Assembly: GCA_947164865.1 (NCBI GenBank)
Contig: CAMUYA010000002.1
Span: forward strand, 1-64,000
DNA: 64,000 nt
Direction: 5' to 3'
Source: an uncultured Lachnospiraceae bacterium
Lineage (GTDB): Bacteria > Bacillota > Clostridia > Lachnospirales > Lachnospiraceae
Shown here: positions 20,325 through 28,677 of the stretch, one piece after another
Layout of the letters: each line of letters begins with the position of its first letter
How positions within the stretch are numbered: position 1 is the stretch's first letter
Position numbers and translations under genes: made by a program
Notes under the pieces: model-generated
Seen by the model: only the letters and a program-made list of their open reading frames with translations
Told to the model about the DNA's origin: nothing
Databases searched by the model: none

Positions 20325-21680
20325 TTAAATGGACAGCTTCTTCTTTATCAATTCTATCTTACTGTTAAGATCTTCATCTGATTCAAGTTCATTCTTTATT
20401 TTCTTAACTCCGTGTATGATAGATGTGTGATCTTTCTTATCAAGCATTTTTGCAATACTGCTGTAAGACATTGAAAGATATTCAAAGCACATATACATTA
20501 CTATATGCCTGGGATAAACATATTCGGCATTTCTTTTTTGTGATGTTATATCTGCCGGAGTAACATCATATACTTCAGCCACTTTCTCTATTATATCTTT
20601 ATAGGTAATAACAGATTTTTTTGGATTAATAATATCTTTAAGTGCTTCCTGAGCTATTTCCAGAGTCGGATCGCTCATATTGTTGAGCTTGGCATAAGCA
20701 GCTACTTTATTGAGAGCACCTTCAAGTTCTCTGATATTTGAAACTATATTTGTGGCAATATATTGAATAATGTCATCATTAATGACTATTTCAAGCTTTT
20801 CGGCATTTTTACGAAGAATAGCCATTCTTGTTTCATAATCGGGATTCTTTATATCAACGGTAAGTCCCCAAAGGAATCTTGTCATGAATCTTTCTTCAAG
20901 GTTCTGTATTTCTCTCGGTGGCTTATCTGATGAAATAACTATCTGCTTATGTGCTTCATGTAAAGCATTAAAAGTATGGAAGAACTCTTCCTGAGTTGCA
21001 TCTTTTCCTATTATAAACTGTATATCATCTACCATCAGGACATCTACGGTCCTATATTTATCACGAAGCTTTGACATTACCAGAGCATCACCGCTTCTGA
21101 TGGATTCGATAACTTCGTTGGTAAATTCTTCACTTGTTACGTAAATTACTTTTTTTGAAGGGTTTTTTTCAAGGATCATATGTCCTATTGAATGCATAAG
21201 GTGGGTTTTGCCAAGCCCGGGATCACCGTAAATATATAAAGGATTGTATACTTCTCCGGGAGCATCGGCCACTGCAAGACATGCAGAAAAAGCCAGCTTA
21301 TTGTTACTTCCTACGACAAAATCTTCAAATTTATATTTAGGATTAAGATTTGCTGAACTGATTTCTTTATTGGCAATGGTATTATTATTTGATACTTCCA
21401 TAAGTATCTTATTGTTTATGTCATTCTGTGAAATAAACTCTATTTCGTAATTTTGCCCGGTTATTTCATTGATAGTTACTTTAAAGCAACTCGAATATTT
21501 CTTATTAATATAGTCAAATTGTGCTGCCTGGTCCGATTGGATAAGAATATATACTGTATTATCTTTAGATTCCAGATATTCAAGAGGTTTGATCCAGGTA
21601 TTGAAGGCTATATCAGTAAGATCATACTCTTTTTTAAGATTTTCACAGATTTTGTTCCAATTTGATGCTATAAAGTCCAT
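20325..21680 (-). CDS. dnaA: Chromosomal replication initiator DnaA
   Basis: DnaA binds the 9-base boxes in oriC and melts the origin in its ATP form. The 451-residue protein has the N-terminal oligomerisation domain, AAA+ Walker A (GDPGLGKTHLMHSIG), Walker B (VLMVDDIQF), an arginine finger region (LEERFMTRFLWG) and the C-terminal helix-turn-helix with signature DHTSIIHGVKKI. The ATG at 21680 has AAGAGGG 5 bases upstream. It is transcribed away from oriC on the minus strand and leads the dnaN-recF-gyrBA block. Confidence 0.98.
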   Translation of the reverse strand: MDFIASNWNKICENLKKEYDLTDIAFNTWIKPLEYLESKDNTVYILIQSDQAAQFDYINKKYSSCFKVTINEITGQNYEIEFISQNDINNKILMEVSNNNTIANKEISSANLNPKYKFEDFVVGSNNKLAFSACLAVADAPGEVYNPLYIYGDPGLGKTHLMHSIGHMILEKNPSKKVIYVTSEEFTNEVIESIRSGDALVMSKLRDKYRTVDVLMVDDIQFIIGKDATQEEFFHTFNALHEAHKQIVISSDKPPREIQNLEERFMTRFLWGLTVDIKNPDYETRMAILRKNAEKLEIVINDDIIQYIATNIVSNIRELEGALNKVAAYAKLNNMSDPTLEIAQEALKDIINPKKSVITYKDIIEKVAEVYDVTPADITSQKRNAEYVYPRHIVMYMCFEYLSMSYSSIAKMLDKKDHTSIIHGVKKIKNELESDEDLNSKIELIKKKLSI

Positions 21681-21758
21681 TTTTTCCCTCTTAATCACAA
21701 ATGATAATGTAATTCTAATATATTAATCCTCAAAATTCAAAGAATACTTATCAACTGC

Positions 21759-21998
21759 TGTGTATAAAACTTTATCCACAGATGTGAATAAGTGTTGAAT
21801 AATATTGTTTATTGATCCTATCTGTGGATAAAATTTGGGATTGCGTGTATAAGTTATGCTCATATTTGATTTCAATATTTAGTATTTTTTTATTTTTTGG
21901 ATGCTGATTACCCCAAATAATCATGATTTACATAATCTTATCCACAATTTGTTAATTACTTGTGGATAACTTTATAAATATCCCCATGTTGTGTATAA
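21759..21998. other. oriC: Chromosomal origin oriC: cluster of DnaA boxes
   Basis: Four perfect boxes are visible: TTATCCACA at 21772-21780 and 21938-21946, and the reverse TGTGGATAA at 21823-21831 and 21961-21969. Near matches are TGTGTATAA at 21759-21767 and 21990-21998, and TGTGAATAA at 21783-21791. The surrounding DNA is AT-rich, including an A/T run at 21881-21900. The position between divergent dnaA and rpmH is the standard Firmicute oriC location. No other stretch of the window has such a cluster. Confidence 0.93.
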
Positions 21999-22037
21999 GA
22001 TGGTGGAAAAGTTTTATTTATATTTTTTTTATAACAT

Positions 22038-22063
22038 AAAAATGCTGATTTTACGGCATTTTT
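22038..22063. terminator. Bidirectional-looking hairpin at the edge of oriC
   Basis: AAAAATGC (22038-22045) pairs with GCATTTTT (22056-22063). The stem is flanked by A and T runs on both sides, so it would terminate transcription in either direction and insulate oriC from the rpmH promoter immediately to its right. Confidence 0.5.
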
Positions 22064-22065
22064 GC

Positions 22066-22094
22066 TTGACACAAAGGCTATTTTCCTTTAGAAT
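22066..22094 (+). promoter_or_regulatory. rpmH operon promoter
   Basis: TTGACA at 22066-22071 and TAGAAT at 22089-22094 are 17 bases apart, a strong sigma-A promoter about 60 bases before the rpmH start. Confidence 0.85.
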
Positions 22095-22155
22095 CATTCT
22101 TGCTGTTCTTATTTTTTCATAGGATTTTATCTTTAGATAAGGAGGTATATATATT

Positions 22156-22290
22156 ATGAAAATGACTTTTCAGCCTAAAAAGCGTCAGCACGCTAGGGTT
22201 CATGGATTCAGAGCAAGAATGTCAACTGCCGGTGGTAGAAAAGTTCTTGCAGCAAGACGTGCAAAGGGAAGAAAGAAATTATCCGCTTAA
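22156..22290 (+). CDS. rpmH: 50S ribosomal protein L34
   Basis: The 44-residue, highly basic protein (opening [20 protein letters not shown], ending AKGRKKLSA) is a clear L34, part of the large ribosomal subunit. AAGGAGG lies about 10 bases before the ATG. It is the first gene of the plus-strand block that runs to jag, in the order normal for Firmicute origins. Confidence 0.98.
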   Translation: MKMTFQPKKRQHARVHGFRARMSTAGGRKVLAARRAKGRKKLSA

Positions 22291-22297
22291 TCGTCAG

Positions 22298-22319
22298 TAG
22301 GTCACAGAGATGTGACCTA
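22298..22319 (+). other. GNRA-capped hairpin between rpmH and rnpA
   Basis: TAGGTCACA (22298-22306) and TGTGACCTA (22311-22319) form a perfect 9-bp stem closed by a GAGA tetraloop. No U-run follows, so it is more likely an mRNA processing or stability element that separates the very abundant rpmH message from rnpA than a full terminator. Confidence 0.6.
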
Positions 22320-22342
22320 TTAGTTTATCAGGGTTATTATTT

Positions 22343-22696
22343 ATGATCTTTACCGAATCACTGAGAAAGAATGCACAGTTTCAGACCGTATACAGTAACG
22401 GAAAATCCTATGGAAACAAGCTTTTTGTTATGTATGCATTAAAGAATGGCACGGAAGGAAACCGTATCGGGATCAGTGTGAGTAAAAAAGTAGGCAACAG
22501 CGTCGTAAGACACCGCGTTAAGAGGCTGGTGCGAGAAAATTACAGACTACACGAAAAAATGTTTAATAGTGGTTTAGACATTGTAGTCATAGCGCGGCCG
22601 GGTGCTGCCACCGTAGGTTACCAAGAGGTGGAGAGAGCACTGTTATTTCTCGGAAATCATCTGAATATAATAAGGAAAGAACAAAATCAGATCTGA
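22343..22696 (+). CDS. rnpA: Ribonuclease P protein component
   Basis: RnpA is the protein cofactor of the RNase P ribozyme that matures tRNA 5' ends. The 117-residue basic protein contains the conserved RNR-like helix as VVRHRVKRLVREN and the family opening with an F-x-x-V-Y-x-x-G-K-S core. An AGGG about 14 bases before the ATG is a distant ribosome site. It follows rpmH by 52 bases. Confidence 0.96.
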   Translation: MIFTESLRKNAQFQTVYSNGKSYGNKLFVMYALKNGTEGNRIGISVSKKVGNSVVRHRVKRLVRENYRLHEKMFNSGLDIVVIARPGAATVGYQEVERALLFLGNHLNIIRKEQNQI

Positions 22697-22729
22697 TTTC
22701 GCGTTTGTATGGCATTTTAAGGAATGCTT

Positions 22730-22990
22730 ATGTTAAAGAATATATTGTTGGCAGGAATAAAACTATATCAGAAAGGCATTTCTCCGTATAAAGGCTTTAA
22801 ATGTCCTTATATACCCAGTTGTTCCGCTTATGCTGAAGAAGCTGTAAGAGTTCACGGAGCTATAAAAGGATCAGGTCTTGCTGTATGGAGAATTTTGCGT
22901 TGTAATCCTTTTTCTCACGGAGGGTATGATCCCGTACCGGATAAGAAAATAAAAGGACATGGAAGATTCCTGCAAATGGAGGTTAAATGA
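22730..22990 (+). CDS. yidD: Membrane protein insertion efficiency factor YidD
   Basis: This is a small protein with the conserved cysteine-rich YidD core (CPYIPSCSAYAEEAV, then RILRCNPFSHGGYDPV). It lies between rnpA and yidC as in most bacteria, and assists YidC/Sec insertion of membrane proteins. Two ATGs are possible: 22724 has its AAGGA directly abutting, while 22730 has it 6 bases upstream, so I chose 22730 (86 residues). The end overlaps the yidC start. Confidence 0.94.
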   Translation: MLKNILLAGIKLYQKGISPYKGFKCPYIPSCSAYAEEAVRVHGAIKGSGLAVWRILRCNPFSHGGYDPVPDKKIKGHGRFLQMEVK

Positions 22991-24321
22991 ACTTCGGTAT
23001 AATTCTTAGTCAGAATCAGACACCCATATTTAAGTATATTGTATGGGTGCTTGGTAAGATTATGGAGGGTATTTTCTGGTTACTTGATAAGATCGGAATA
23101 CCTAACATCGGTCTTGCCATTATCATCTTTACAATTGTCGTAAACCTTTGCATGCTTCCTCTTACATATAAGCAGCAAAAGTTTTCCAAACTTTCTCAAA
23201 AAGTAAATCCTGAGATCAATGTCATCAGAAAGAAGTATGAAGGCAAAAAAGATCAGGATTCGCAGATGTCAATGAACAATGAGATACAGGCCGTTTACGG
23301 TAAGTATGGTATTTCTCCTACCGGAAGCTGTCTCTTTTTGTTGATCCAGATGCCCATTCTCTTTGCATTGTACAGAGTTATCTATCAGATGCCCGGTTAT
23401 GTACATAAGATAAGAGAAGCATTTGATCCCCTTGTAGGAAGCATTGCTGCAGATTCTAAAGCAGTTGAGCTTGTAAGAAGCTTTAAGAATTCAGCTATGT
23501 TTGCAAAGCAGTTCGATAAGATCGACGGAGTAAAGTTTACTCTTGAAAATACTATTGTTGACTGTCTTAACAGAGCTTCCACATCGGATTTTGAAACTTT
23601 AAAAGCAGGTTTTTCAAATCTTTCGGGACAGATAGACCAAACTTTAAGTCTTCTTCATCGTTACAATAATTTCCTCGGATTAAATATCGGCGATACTCCC
23701 TGGTATACGATGAGAAACGCATTTGCTTCAGGAGCGATCCTTCTCGGAATAGGAGCAATCCTTATTCCTCTTCTTGCAGGTGCAACACAGTGGCTTAATG
23801 TAAAGCTTTCTCCTCAGCCTCAGAATGATCCTAACGAGCAGAGCGGAACTATGGCATCATCGATGAAGATGATGAACTACTTTATGCCTCTCATGTCCAT
23901 CTGGTTCTGCTTCACTCTTCCCGCAGGTATGGGACTTTACTGGATTGCCAGCGCTGTTGTAAGAGGCGTGATCATGGTCATCATGAATAAGAAAATCGAT
24001 AAGATGGACTTCGAGAAGCTTATTGCCAAGAACAGTGTTAAGAATGAAAAGAAGATCGCTAAACGTAAAGCACAGCAGGAAAAATTTGCGGCATATGCAA
24101 ATATGAACACCAAAAAGATCAGTTCCACCGCTAATTCTTCTTCAAGCAGTTCTTCAAGTACAACAGATAATCGTAGCCAGTACGAAAAGAGAAGAAGTGA
24201 TATTGCAAAGAAGGCCGGAAGCGTATCTACAAAAGATTCGCCCACAACATCATCATCCGGCGGCGGAATGATGGCTAAAGCAAATGCCGTGAAGAATTTT
24301 AACGAGAAAAACAACAAGTAA
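22987..24321 (+). CDS. yidC: Membrane protein insertase YidC/Oxa1
   Basis: YidC inserts proteins into the cytoplasmic membrane alone or with Sec. The 444-residue protein has a first membrane helix near residue 10-30, the conserved 60KD_IMP region (QMPILFALYRVIY, later MPLMSIWFCFTLPAGMGLYWI) and a long basic cytoplasmic tail. The tail contains a run of serines and threonines (about 380-395) and many lysines and would contact the ribosome. It overlaps yidD by 4 bases (ATGA) and has GGAGG before its ATG. Confidence 0.95.
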   Translation: MNFGIILSQNQTPIFKYIVWVLGKIMEGIFWLLDKIGIPNIGLAIIIFTIVVNLCMLPLTYKQQKFSKLSQKVNPEINVIRKKYEGKKDQDSQMSMNNEIQAVYGKYGISPTGSCLFLLIQMPILFALYRVIYQMPGYVHKIREAFDPLVGSIAADSKAVELVRSFKNSAMFAKQFDKIDGVKFTLENTIVDCLNRASTSDFETLKAGFSNLSGQIDQTLSLLHRYNNFLGLNIGDTPWYTMRNAFASGAILLGIGAILIPLLAGATQWLNVKLSPQPQNDPNEQSGTMASSMKMMNYFMPLMSIWFCFTLPAGMGLYWIASAVVRGVIMVIMNKKIDKMDFEKLIAKNSVKNEKKIAKRKAQQEKFAAYANMNTKKISSTANSSSSSSSSTTDNRSQYEKRRSDIAKKAGSVSTKDSPTTSSSGGGMMAKANAVKNFNEKNNK

Positions 24322-24340
24322 ACAGGAGAGGATATATAAG

Positions 24341-25000
24341 ATGGAATATAAAGAGTTTTCATCCAAAACCCTGAGCGATGCCATCACAGAAGCATGCCAG
24401 GCTCTTGGTGTAACAAGCGATAAGCTTACATATGAAGTAGTGGAAGAAGGTTCTTCGGGATTTCTTGGAATCGGATCCAAGATGGCTGTCATTAAGGCAG
24501 CGGTTAAAGAAGATACTGTGATCGATACAGCAAAAGCATTTCTGAACGAAGTTTTTTCGGCAATGAATATGGAAGTGGTTATAAGTGCCGATTATGATGA
24601 GGAAAACAGAGATCTTAACATCAATCTTGAGGGAGATGAAATGGGTGTGCTTATAGGGAAGCGCGGAGCAACACTTGATTCTCTTCAGTATCTGGTATCT
24701 CTTGTAGTAAATAAGGGACGTGATGAATATATAAGGGTTAAGGTTGATACGGAGAATTACCGTGAGAGGAGAAAGGAGACTCTTGAAAATCTTGCCAAGA
24801 ATGTAGCATTCAAAGTAAAGAAAACAAGACGTTCATTCTCACTTGAGCCCATGAATCCTTATGAGAGAAGAATCATCCACTCAGCTCTTCAGGATGATAA
24901 GTATGTTACTACACACAGTGAAGGTGATGAACCTAATCGTAAGGTAGTGATAAGTCTCAAGGATGAAGCAAGAAACAGCTCTTCCAGAAATAAGTATTAA
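24341..25000 (+). CDS. jag: RNA-binding protein Jag/KhpB
   Basis: The 219-residue protein has the Jag_N domain (about 1-50), a KH domain (GVLIGKRGATLDSLQYL) and an R3H domain (NPYERRIIHSAL). KhpB, usually with KhpA, binds many mRNAs and affects cell elongation and division in Gram-positives. It follows yidC by 19 bases and is closed by the terminator at 25013-25040, ending the rpmH operon. Confidence 0.95.
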   Translation: MEYKEFSSKTLSDAITEACQALGVTSDKLTYEVVEEGSSGFLGIGSKMAVIKAAVKEDTVIDTAKAFLNEVFSAMNMEVVISADYDEENRDLNINLEGDEMGVLIGKRGATLDSLQYLVSLVVNKGRDEYIRVKVDTENYRERRKETLENLAKNVAFKVKKTRRSFSLEPMNPYERRIIHSALQDDKYVTTHSEGDEPNRKVVISLKDEARNSSSRNKY

Positions 25001-25012
25001 TTGTTATAAAGG

Positions 25013-25040
25013 CGCATTGCTTAAGGCGATGCGTTTTTTT
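25013..25040 (+). terminator. Terminator after jag
   Basis: CGCATTGC and GCGATGCG form an 8-bp stem (one G-U pair) with a TTAAG loop, followed by nine T residues: a clear intrinsic terminator that closes the rpmH-jag operon. Confidence 0.88.
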
Positions 25041-25122
25041 TTATATAATATTTATTGATATAAAATAAAGGTGATGTTAGACTATTAGCGAGTATATCCA
25101 TTTTTACAGGGAGGAAATAATA

Positions 25123-26109
25123 ATGGCAGAATATGAGAGAATCAAAGATCCGAGTGTAAAAGCCAAAAAGGTTTTCGGAATAATTCTGTTTTCAATAATA
25201 GGAATTTTCCTTTTGATCATTTTTTTCAGATGCTTTTATTCGGTAAACGAGCAAAGAAATGCTGTGGTTACACAGTTTGGAAAAGTAGTTAAAGTCAATA
25301 CAGCAGGCTTTTATCTTAAAGCTCCGTGGCAGAATGTAACAATGGTGGACATGACCACGCATGGAACGGGAATCGGTTATGTTGTGTCACCGACCGGACA
25401 GAATATTACCGATGCAGATAACGGGATTATGATCACTTCTGATTTTAACCTTTTGAACATTGATTTTTATCTTGAATACAGGGTATCTGACCCGGTAGCA
25501 TATTTGTTTAATTCAGAGCATCCTGAGAACATACTTTCAAATATTGCACTGGCTAATATCAGGACGGTGGTTTCAAACTATACCGTAGATGAAGCAATGA
25601 CTACGGGAAAGAGTCAGATTCAGGCTGATGTCAAAGAAGCTATGATCGATCAGCTGAATGAAAGAAACGTGGGACTTACAGTTGTAAATATTACAATACA
25701 GGATTCTGAACCTCCCACAGCTGAGATCATCGCAGCATTTAAAGCCGTAGAAACCGCAAAGCAGGGAGCCGATACAGCAATGAACAATGCTTATCAGTAT
25801 CAGAATCAAAAGATTCCCGAAGCTGAGGCTAATGCAGATGCAATAGTTCAGAGTGCGGAAGCTCAGAAAGAATCAAGAATTGCGGAGGCAGAAGGACAGG
25901 TAGCCAGATTTAACGAAATATATGCTGAATATGAGAAGTATCCTCTCATAACTAAGAGACGTCTTTTCTATGAGAAGATGGAACAGATCCTTCCCGGACT
26001 TAAAGTTATAATAACAGACGGAAACACAGAAACAATGCTTCCTCTCGACAGCTTTTTAAGCGAAGCAGAAGATATTACCCAGCCTGCAACAGGCGGAAAT
26101 GCTGATTAA
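25123..26109 (+). CDS. hflK: HflK-like SPFH/band 7 membrane protein
   Basis: This 328-residue protein has an N-terminal membrane helix (about 17-40), an SPFH domain (about 42-210) and a long alpha-helical, alanine/glutamate-rich region (about 230-270), ending in a short polar tail. HflK and HflC form large membrane cages around FtsH protease and moderate its activity in Proteobacteria. The pair is encoded here 18 bases apart, each with a good GGAGG site. Such pairs are unusual at this position in Firmicutes, where mnmE normally follows jag directly. Assignment to HflK rather than HflC rests on order and length. Confidence 0.87.
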   Translation: MAEYERIKDPSVKAKKVFGIILFSIIGIFLLIIFFRCFYSVNEQRNAVVTQFGKVVKVNTAGFYLKAPWQNVTMVDMTTHGTGIGYVVSPTGQNITDADNGIMITSDFNLLNIDFYLEYRVSDPVAYLFNSEHPENILSNIALANIRTVVSNYTVDEAMTTGKSQIQADVKEAMIDQLNERNVGLTVVNITIQDSEPPTAEIIAAFKAVETAKQGADTAMNNAYQYQNQKIPEAEANADAIVQSAEAQKESRIAEAEGQVARFNEIYAEYEKYPLITKRRLFYEKMEQILPGLKVIITDGNTETMLPLDSFLSEAEDITQPATGGNAD

Positions 26110-26127
26110 GCAGGGAGGATACGGAAA

Positions 26128-27000
26128 ATGAAAAAGACAATAATTAGCATATTAATCGCAGTAGGAGTAATCATACTCGGTATCATAGGATTTAATTCCA
26201 CTTTTTACACCGTAGGCGTAAATCAATCGGCTCTTATAATCAGGCTTGGAAAGATTTCCGGTATACAGTCAAATCCCGGAATGCATTTCCATACCCCTTT
26301 TATTGAAAGTGTAACAAAAGTTTATACCGGAGATATTCTTTATGATATTCCCGTTTCGGATGTTATAACTTCCGATAAAAAGTCTATGATCGCAGATAAC
26401 TATGTAGTCTGGTCTGTAGTTGATCCTACCAAGTATTATCAGACTCTTGGTGCTATAAGGGGAAGAGCAGAAGAAAGAATAGAAGCAGCCGTTTACAATG
26501 CAACAAAGAACACTATTTCATCTATGACACAGGATGATATCATTGCTGCAAGAGGAACTATGCTTACAGATCTTATAACAAAAGCATCCAACTCTGATAT
26601 TTCACAGTATGGAATAATTATAGAAATAGCTGAGATCAAAGCTCTTGATCTTCCCGATGACAACAAGGAAGCTGTTTATGAAAGAATGATCTCAGAGAGA
26701 AATAATATTGCTGCAGGATATGCGGCTAAGGGTGAATCAGATGCACAGAAAATAAGAAACGAAACTGATAAGCAGGTTTCAATCCTTACCGCGCAGGCTG
26801 AGAAAGATGCAGCAAAGCTTATTGCAGAAGGAGAAGCAGAATATATGAGGATTCTTTCCGATGCATATAATGATGAAGGAAAAGCTGAATTTTACAGTTT
26901 CTTAAGAGGACTTGATTCCCTTGAAGCACTTGCAGGAAAGAATAAGACGATCATTCTTGATAAAGATTCCGAATATGCACGTATCCTTTACGGTGAGTAA
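26128..27000 (+). CDS. hflC: HflC-like SPFH/band 7 membrane protein
   Basis: The partner of the upstream gene: 290 residues with an N-terminal membrane anchor (about 5-24), an SPFH domain opening TVGVNQSALIIRLGKISG, and a coiled region (AQKIRNETDKQVSILTAQAE). The C-terminal stretch ends in an EYARILYGE tail that resembles the HflC end. With HflK it would build a ring in the membrane outside or around FtsH. ftsH itself is not in the window. Confidence 0.87.
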   Translation: MKKTIISILIAVGVIILGIIGFNSTFYTVGVNQSALIIRLGKISGIQSNPGMHFHTPFIESVTKVYTGDILYDIPVSDVITSDKKSMIADNYVVWSVVDPTKYYQTLGAIRGRAEERIEAAVYNATKNTISSMTQDDIIAARGTMLTDLITKASNSDISQYGIIIEIAEIKALDLPDDNKEAVYERMISERNNIAAGYAAKGESDAQKIRNETDKQVSILTAQAEKDAAKLIAEGEAEYMRILSDAYNDEGKAEFYSFLRGLDSLEALAGKNKTIILDKDSEYARILYGE

Positions 27001-27030
27001 TTTAATGTTCAAAAATGATTAAGGCATCGA

Positions 27031-28557
27031 ATGCCTGAAAAAAAATATATGTCAGATTATGAAACAATAGCAGCCATATCTACCGCTCTCTCTGAGTCAG
27101 GAATAGGAATTATCAGAGTGAGCGGAGAAGATGCTGTAAAAGTGGTTAACCGAATATTTGTAAATCCTTCGGGCAAGAGAATTCTTAATAAGGCAGCTAC
27201 TCATACCATTCATTATGGATTCATTATCGATGCGGATAGTGCAAAAGCAGATATTGAATCTGATTACGAAGCCGGTTTTGAAGATACTATTGACAGGAAT
27301 ATAATAAAAAAGAATGCTGTTGATGAGTGCCTGGTTTCAGTGATGCTTGCACCAAGATCTTTTACAGGTGAAAATGTCGTCGAGATAAATTGTCACGGCG
27401 GTGTTTTTGTTGTAAAAAAAGTTTTATCGGAAGTGCTAAAGTGCGGTGCGAGATTAGCTGAACCGGGAGAGTTTTCAAAAAGAGCTTTTTTGAATGGAAG
27501 GATGGACCTGGCAGAAGCGGAAGCTGTAATGGATGTGATATCTTCAAAAAGTGATTCCGCTCTTAAGGCTTCTGTAAGCCAGCTGTCAGGATCAGTATCG
27601 GAAAAGATCAAAAAACTGCGAGAAGAAATACTTTATAACATTGCTTTTATAGAATCAGCACTTGATGATCCCGAACATATTTCACTTGACGGATATAACG
27701 ATAAATTATCATCATCGGTGGATTCATGGATAAAAGAATCGGAGAGATTAATTGAATCAAATGACAGCGGAAGATTTCTGCGAGAAGGGATAGCCACAGT
27801 TCTGCTCGGAAAACCAAATGCAGGAAAATCTTCTGTAATGAACCTTCTTTTGGGAGAAGACAGAGCAATTGTCACAGATATTGCAGGTACCACAAGAGAT
27901 ACTCTTGAAGAATATATAAAACTCGGAGAAATAGGTCTTAATCTTGTAGACACAGCAGGGATAAGAGAAACCGATAATAAAGTTGAACAGATTGGTGTCG
28001 ACAGAGCAAAGAAATCTGCCGATAAGGCAGATCTGATCATTTATGTTATTGATATTACAGAAGATTTTTCACAGGATGATATCCGGGAATATGAAGATAT
28101 GTTTAACAACTTCTCGGGAAAAAAAGGAATAATCCTTTTAAATAAAATAGATGATCTGAAAAAGAATTCCTCGGAAAATATAAAACAATACGGTCTGATC
28201 AAAGCCGGAAAACTAATTGAAAGTATCAATACCGGATCATATCCGATGATAGAGTTTTCCGCAGTTACCGGAGAAGGATTTGAAGAACTGAAAAATATCA
28301 TTTCCGGAATGTTTTTTAAAGGAATCCGTAACGGATCGGATGAAGTAGTAATCACAAATATCAGACACAGACAGTGCCTGGAGGAATGCAGGGACAGTCT
28401 TATTAAAGTTAAAGAAAGCATAGAAAATGATCTGCCTGAAGATTTTTATTCTATAGATCTTATGTCAGCATATTCTTCTTTGGGAAAGATAATCGGAGAA
28501 GAAATAGAAGACGATCTTGCTACCGAGATCTTTTCTAAATTCTGCCTTGGTAAATAA
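27031..28557 (+). CDS. mnmE: tRNA uridine-5-carboxymethylaminomethyl modification GTPase MnmE
   Basis: MnmE works with MnmG to modify the wobble uridine of several tRNAs. The protein has the N-terminal formyl-THF-binding domain (ESGIGIIRVSG), an embedded G domain with GKPNAGKSSVMN, DTAG and NKID, and the diagnostic C-terminal C-x-G-K (FCLGK). It has 508 residues, longer than the usual 450-460. A short insert (about 55-90; DADSAKADIESDYEAGFEDT) explains much of this. The ATG at 27031 has only a weak AAGG. mnmG follows 120 bases on. Confidence 0.95.
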   Translation: MPEKKYMSDYETIAAISTALSESGIGIIRVSGEDAVKVVNRIFVNPSGKRILNKAATHTIHYGFIIDADSAKADIESDYEAGFEDTIDRNIIKKNAVDECLVSVMLAPRSFTGENVVEINCHGGVFVVKKVLSEVLKCGARLAEPGEFSKRAFLNGRMDLAEAEAVMDVISSKSDSALKASVSQLSGSVSEKIKKLREEILYNIAFIESALDDPEHISLDGYNDKLSSSVDSWIKESERLIESNDSGRFLREGIATVLLGKPNAGKSSVMNLLLGEDRAIVTDIAGTTRDTLEEYIKLGEIGLNLVDTAGIRETDNKVEQIGVDRAKKSADKADLIIYVIDITEDFSQDDIREYEDMFNNFSGKKGIILLNKIDDLKKNSSENIKQYGLIKAGKLIESINTGSYPMIEFSAVTGEGFEELKNIISGMFFKGIRNGSDEVVITNIRHRQCLEECRDSLIKVKESIENDLPEDFYSIDLMSAYSSLGKIIGEEIEDDLATEIFSKFCLGK

Positions 28558-28561
28558 TTTG

Positions 28562-28663
28562 CCTTCCTTGAGGAAAAGCAATTGTTTAATACTTACCTTT
28601 CCCTTGAGAAAATATAGATTTATTATTTGACTTCCCCTTGAGGGGAAGATGGCACGAAGTGCC
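28562..28663 (+). repeat. Tandem palindromic elements before mnmG
   Basis: Three related hairpins with a TTGA loop follow one another: CTTCC-TTGA-GGAAAAG (from 28563), TTTCCC-TTGA-GAAA (near 28598-28612) and a perfect CTTCCCC-TTGA-GGGGAAG (28631-28648). The last is followed by a second hairpin, GGCAC-GAA-GTGCC (28651-28663). The composite of the last two hairpins with the trailing GGATGAGGTG resembles a small dispersed palindromic element of clostridial genomes. That resemblance is from memory and not checked. Confidence 0.65.
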
Positions 28664-28677
28664 GGATGAGGTGTTAA

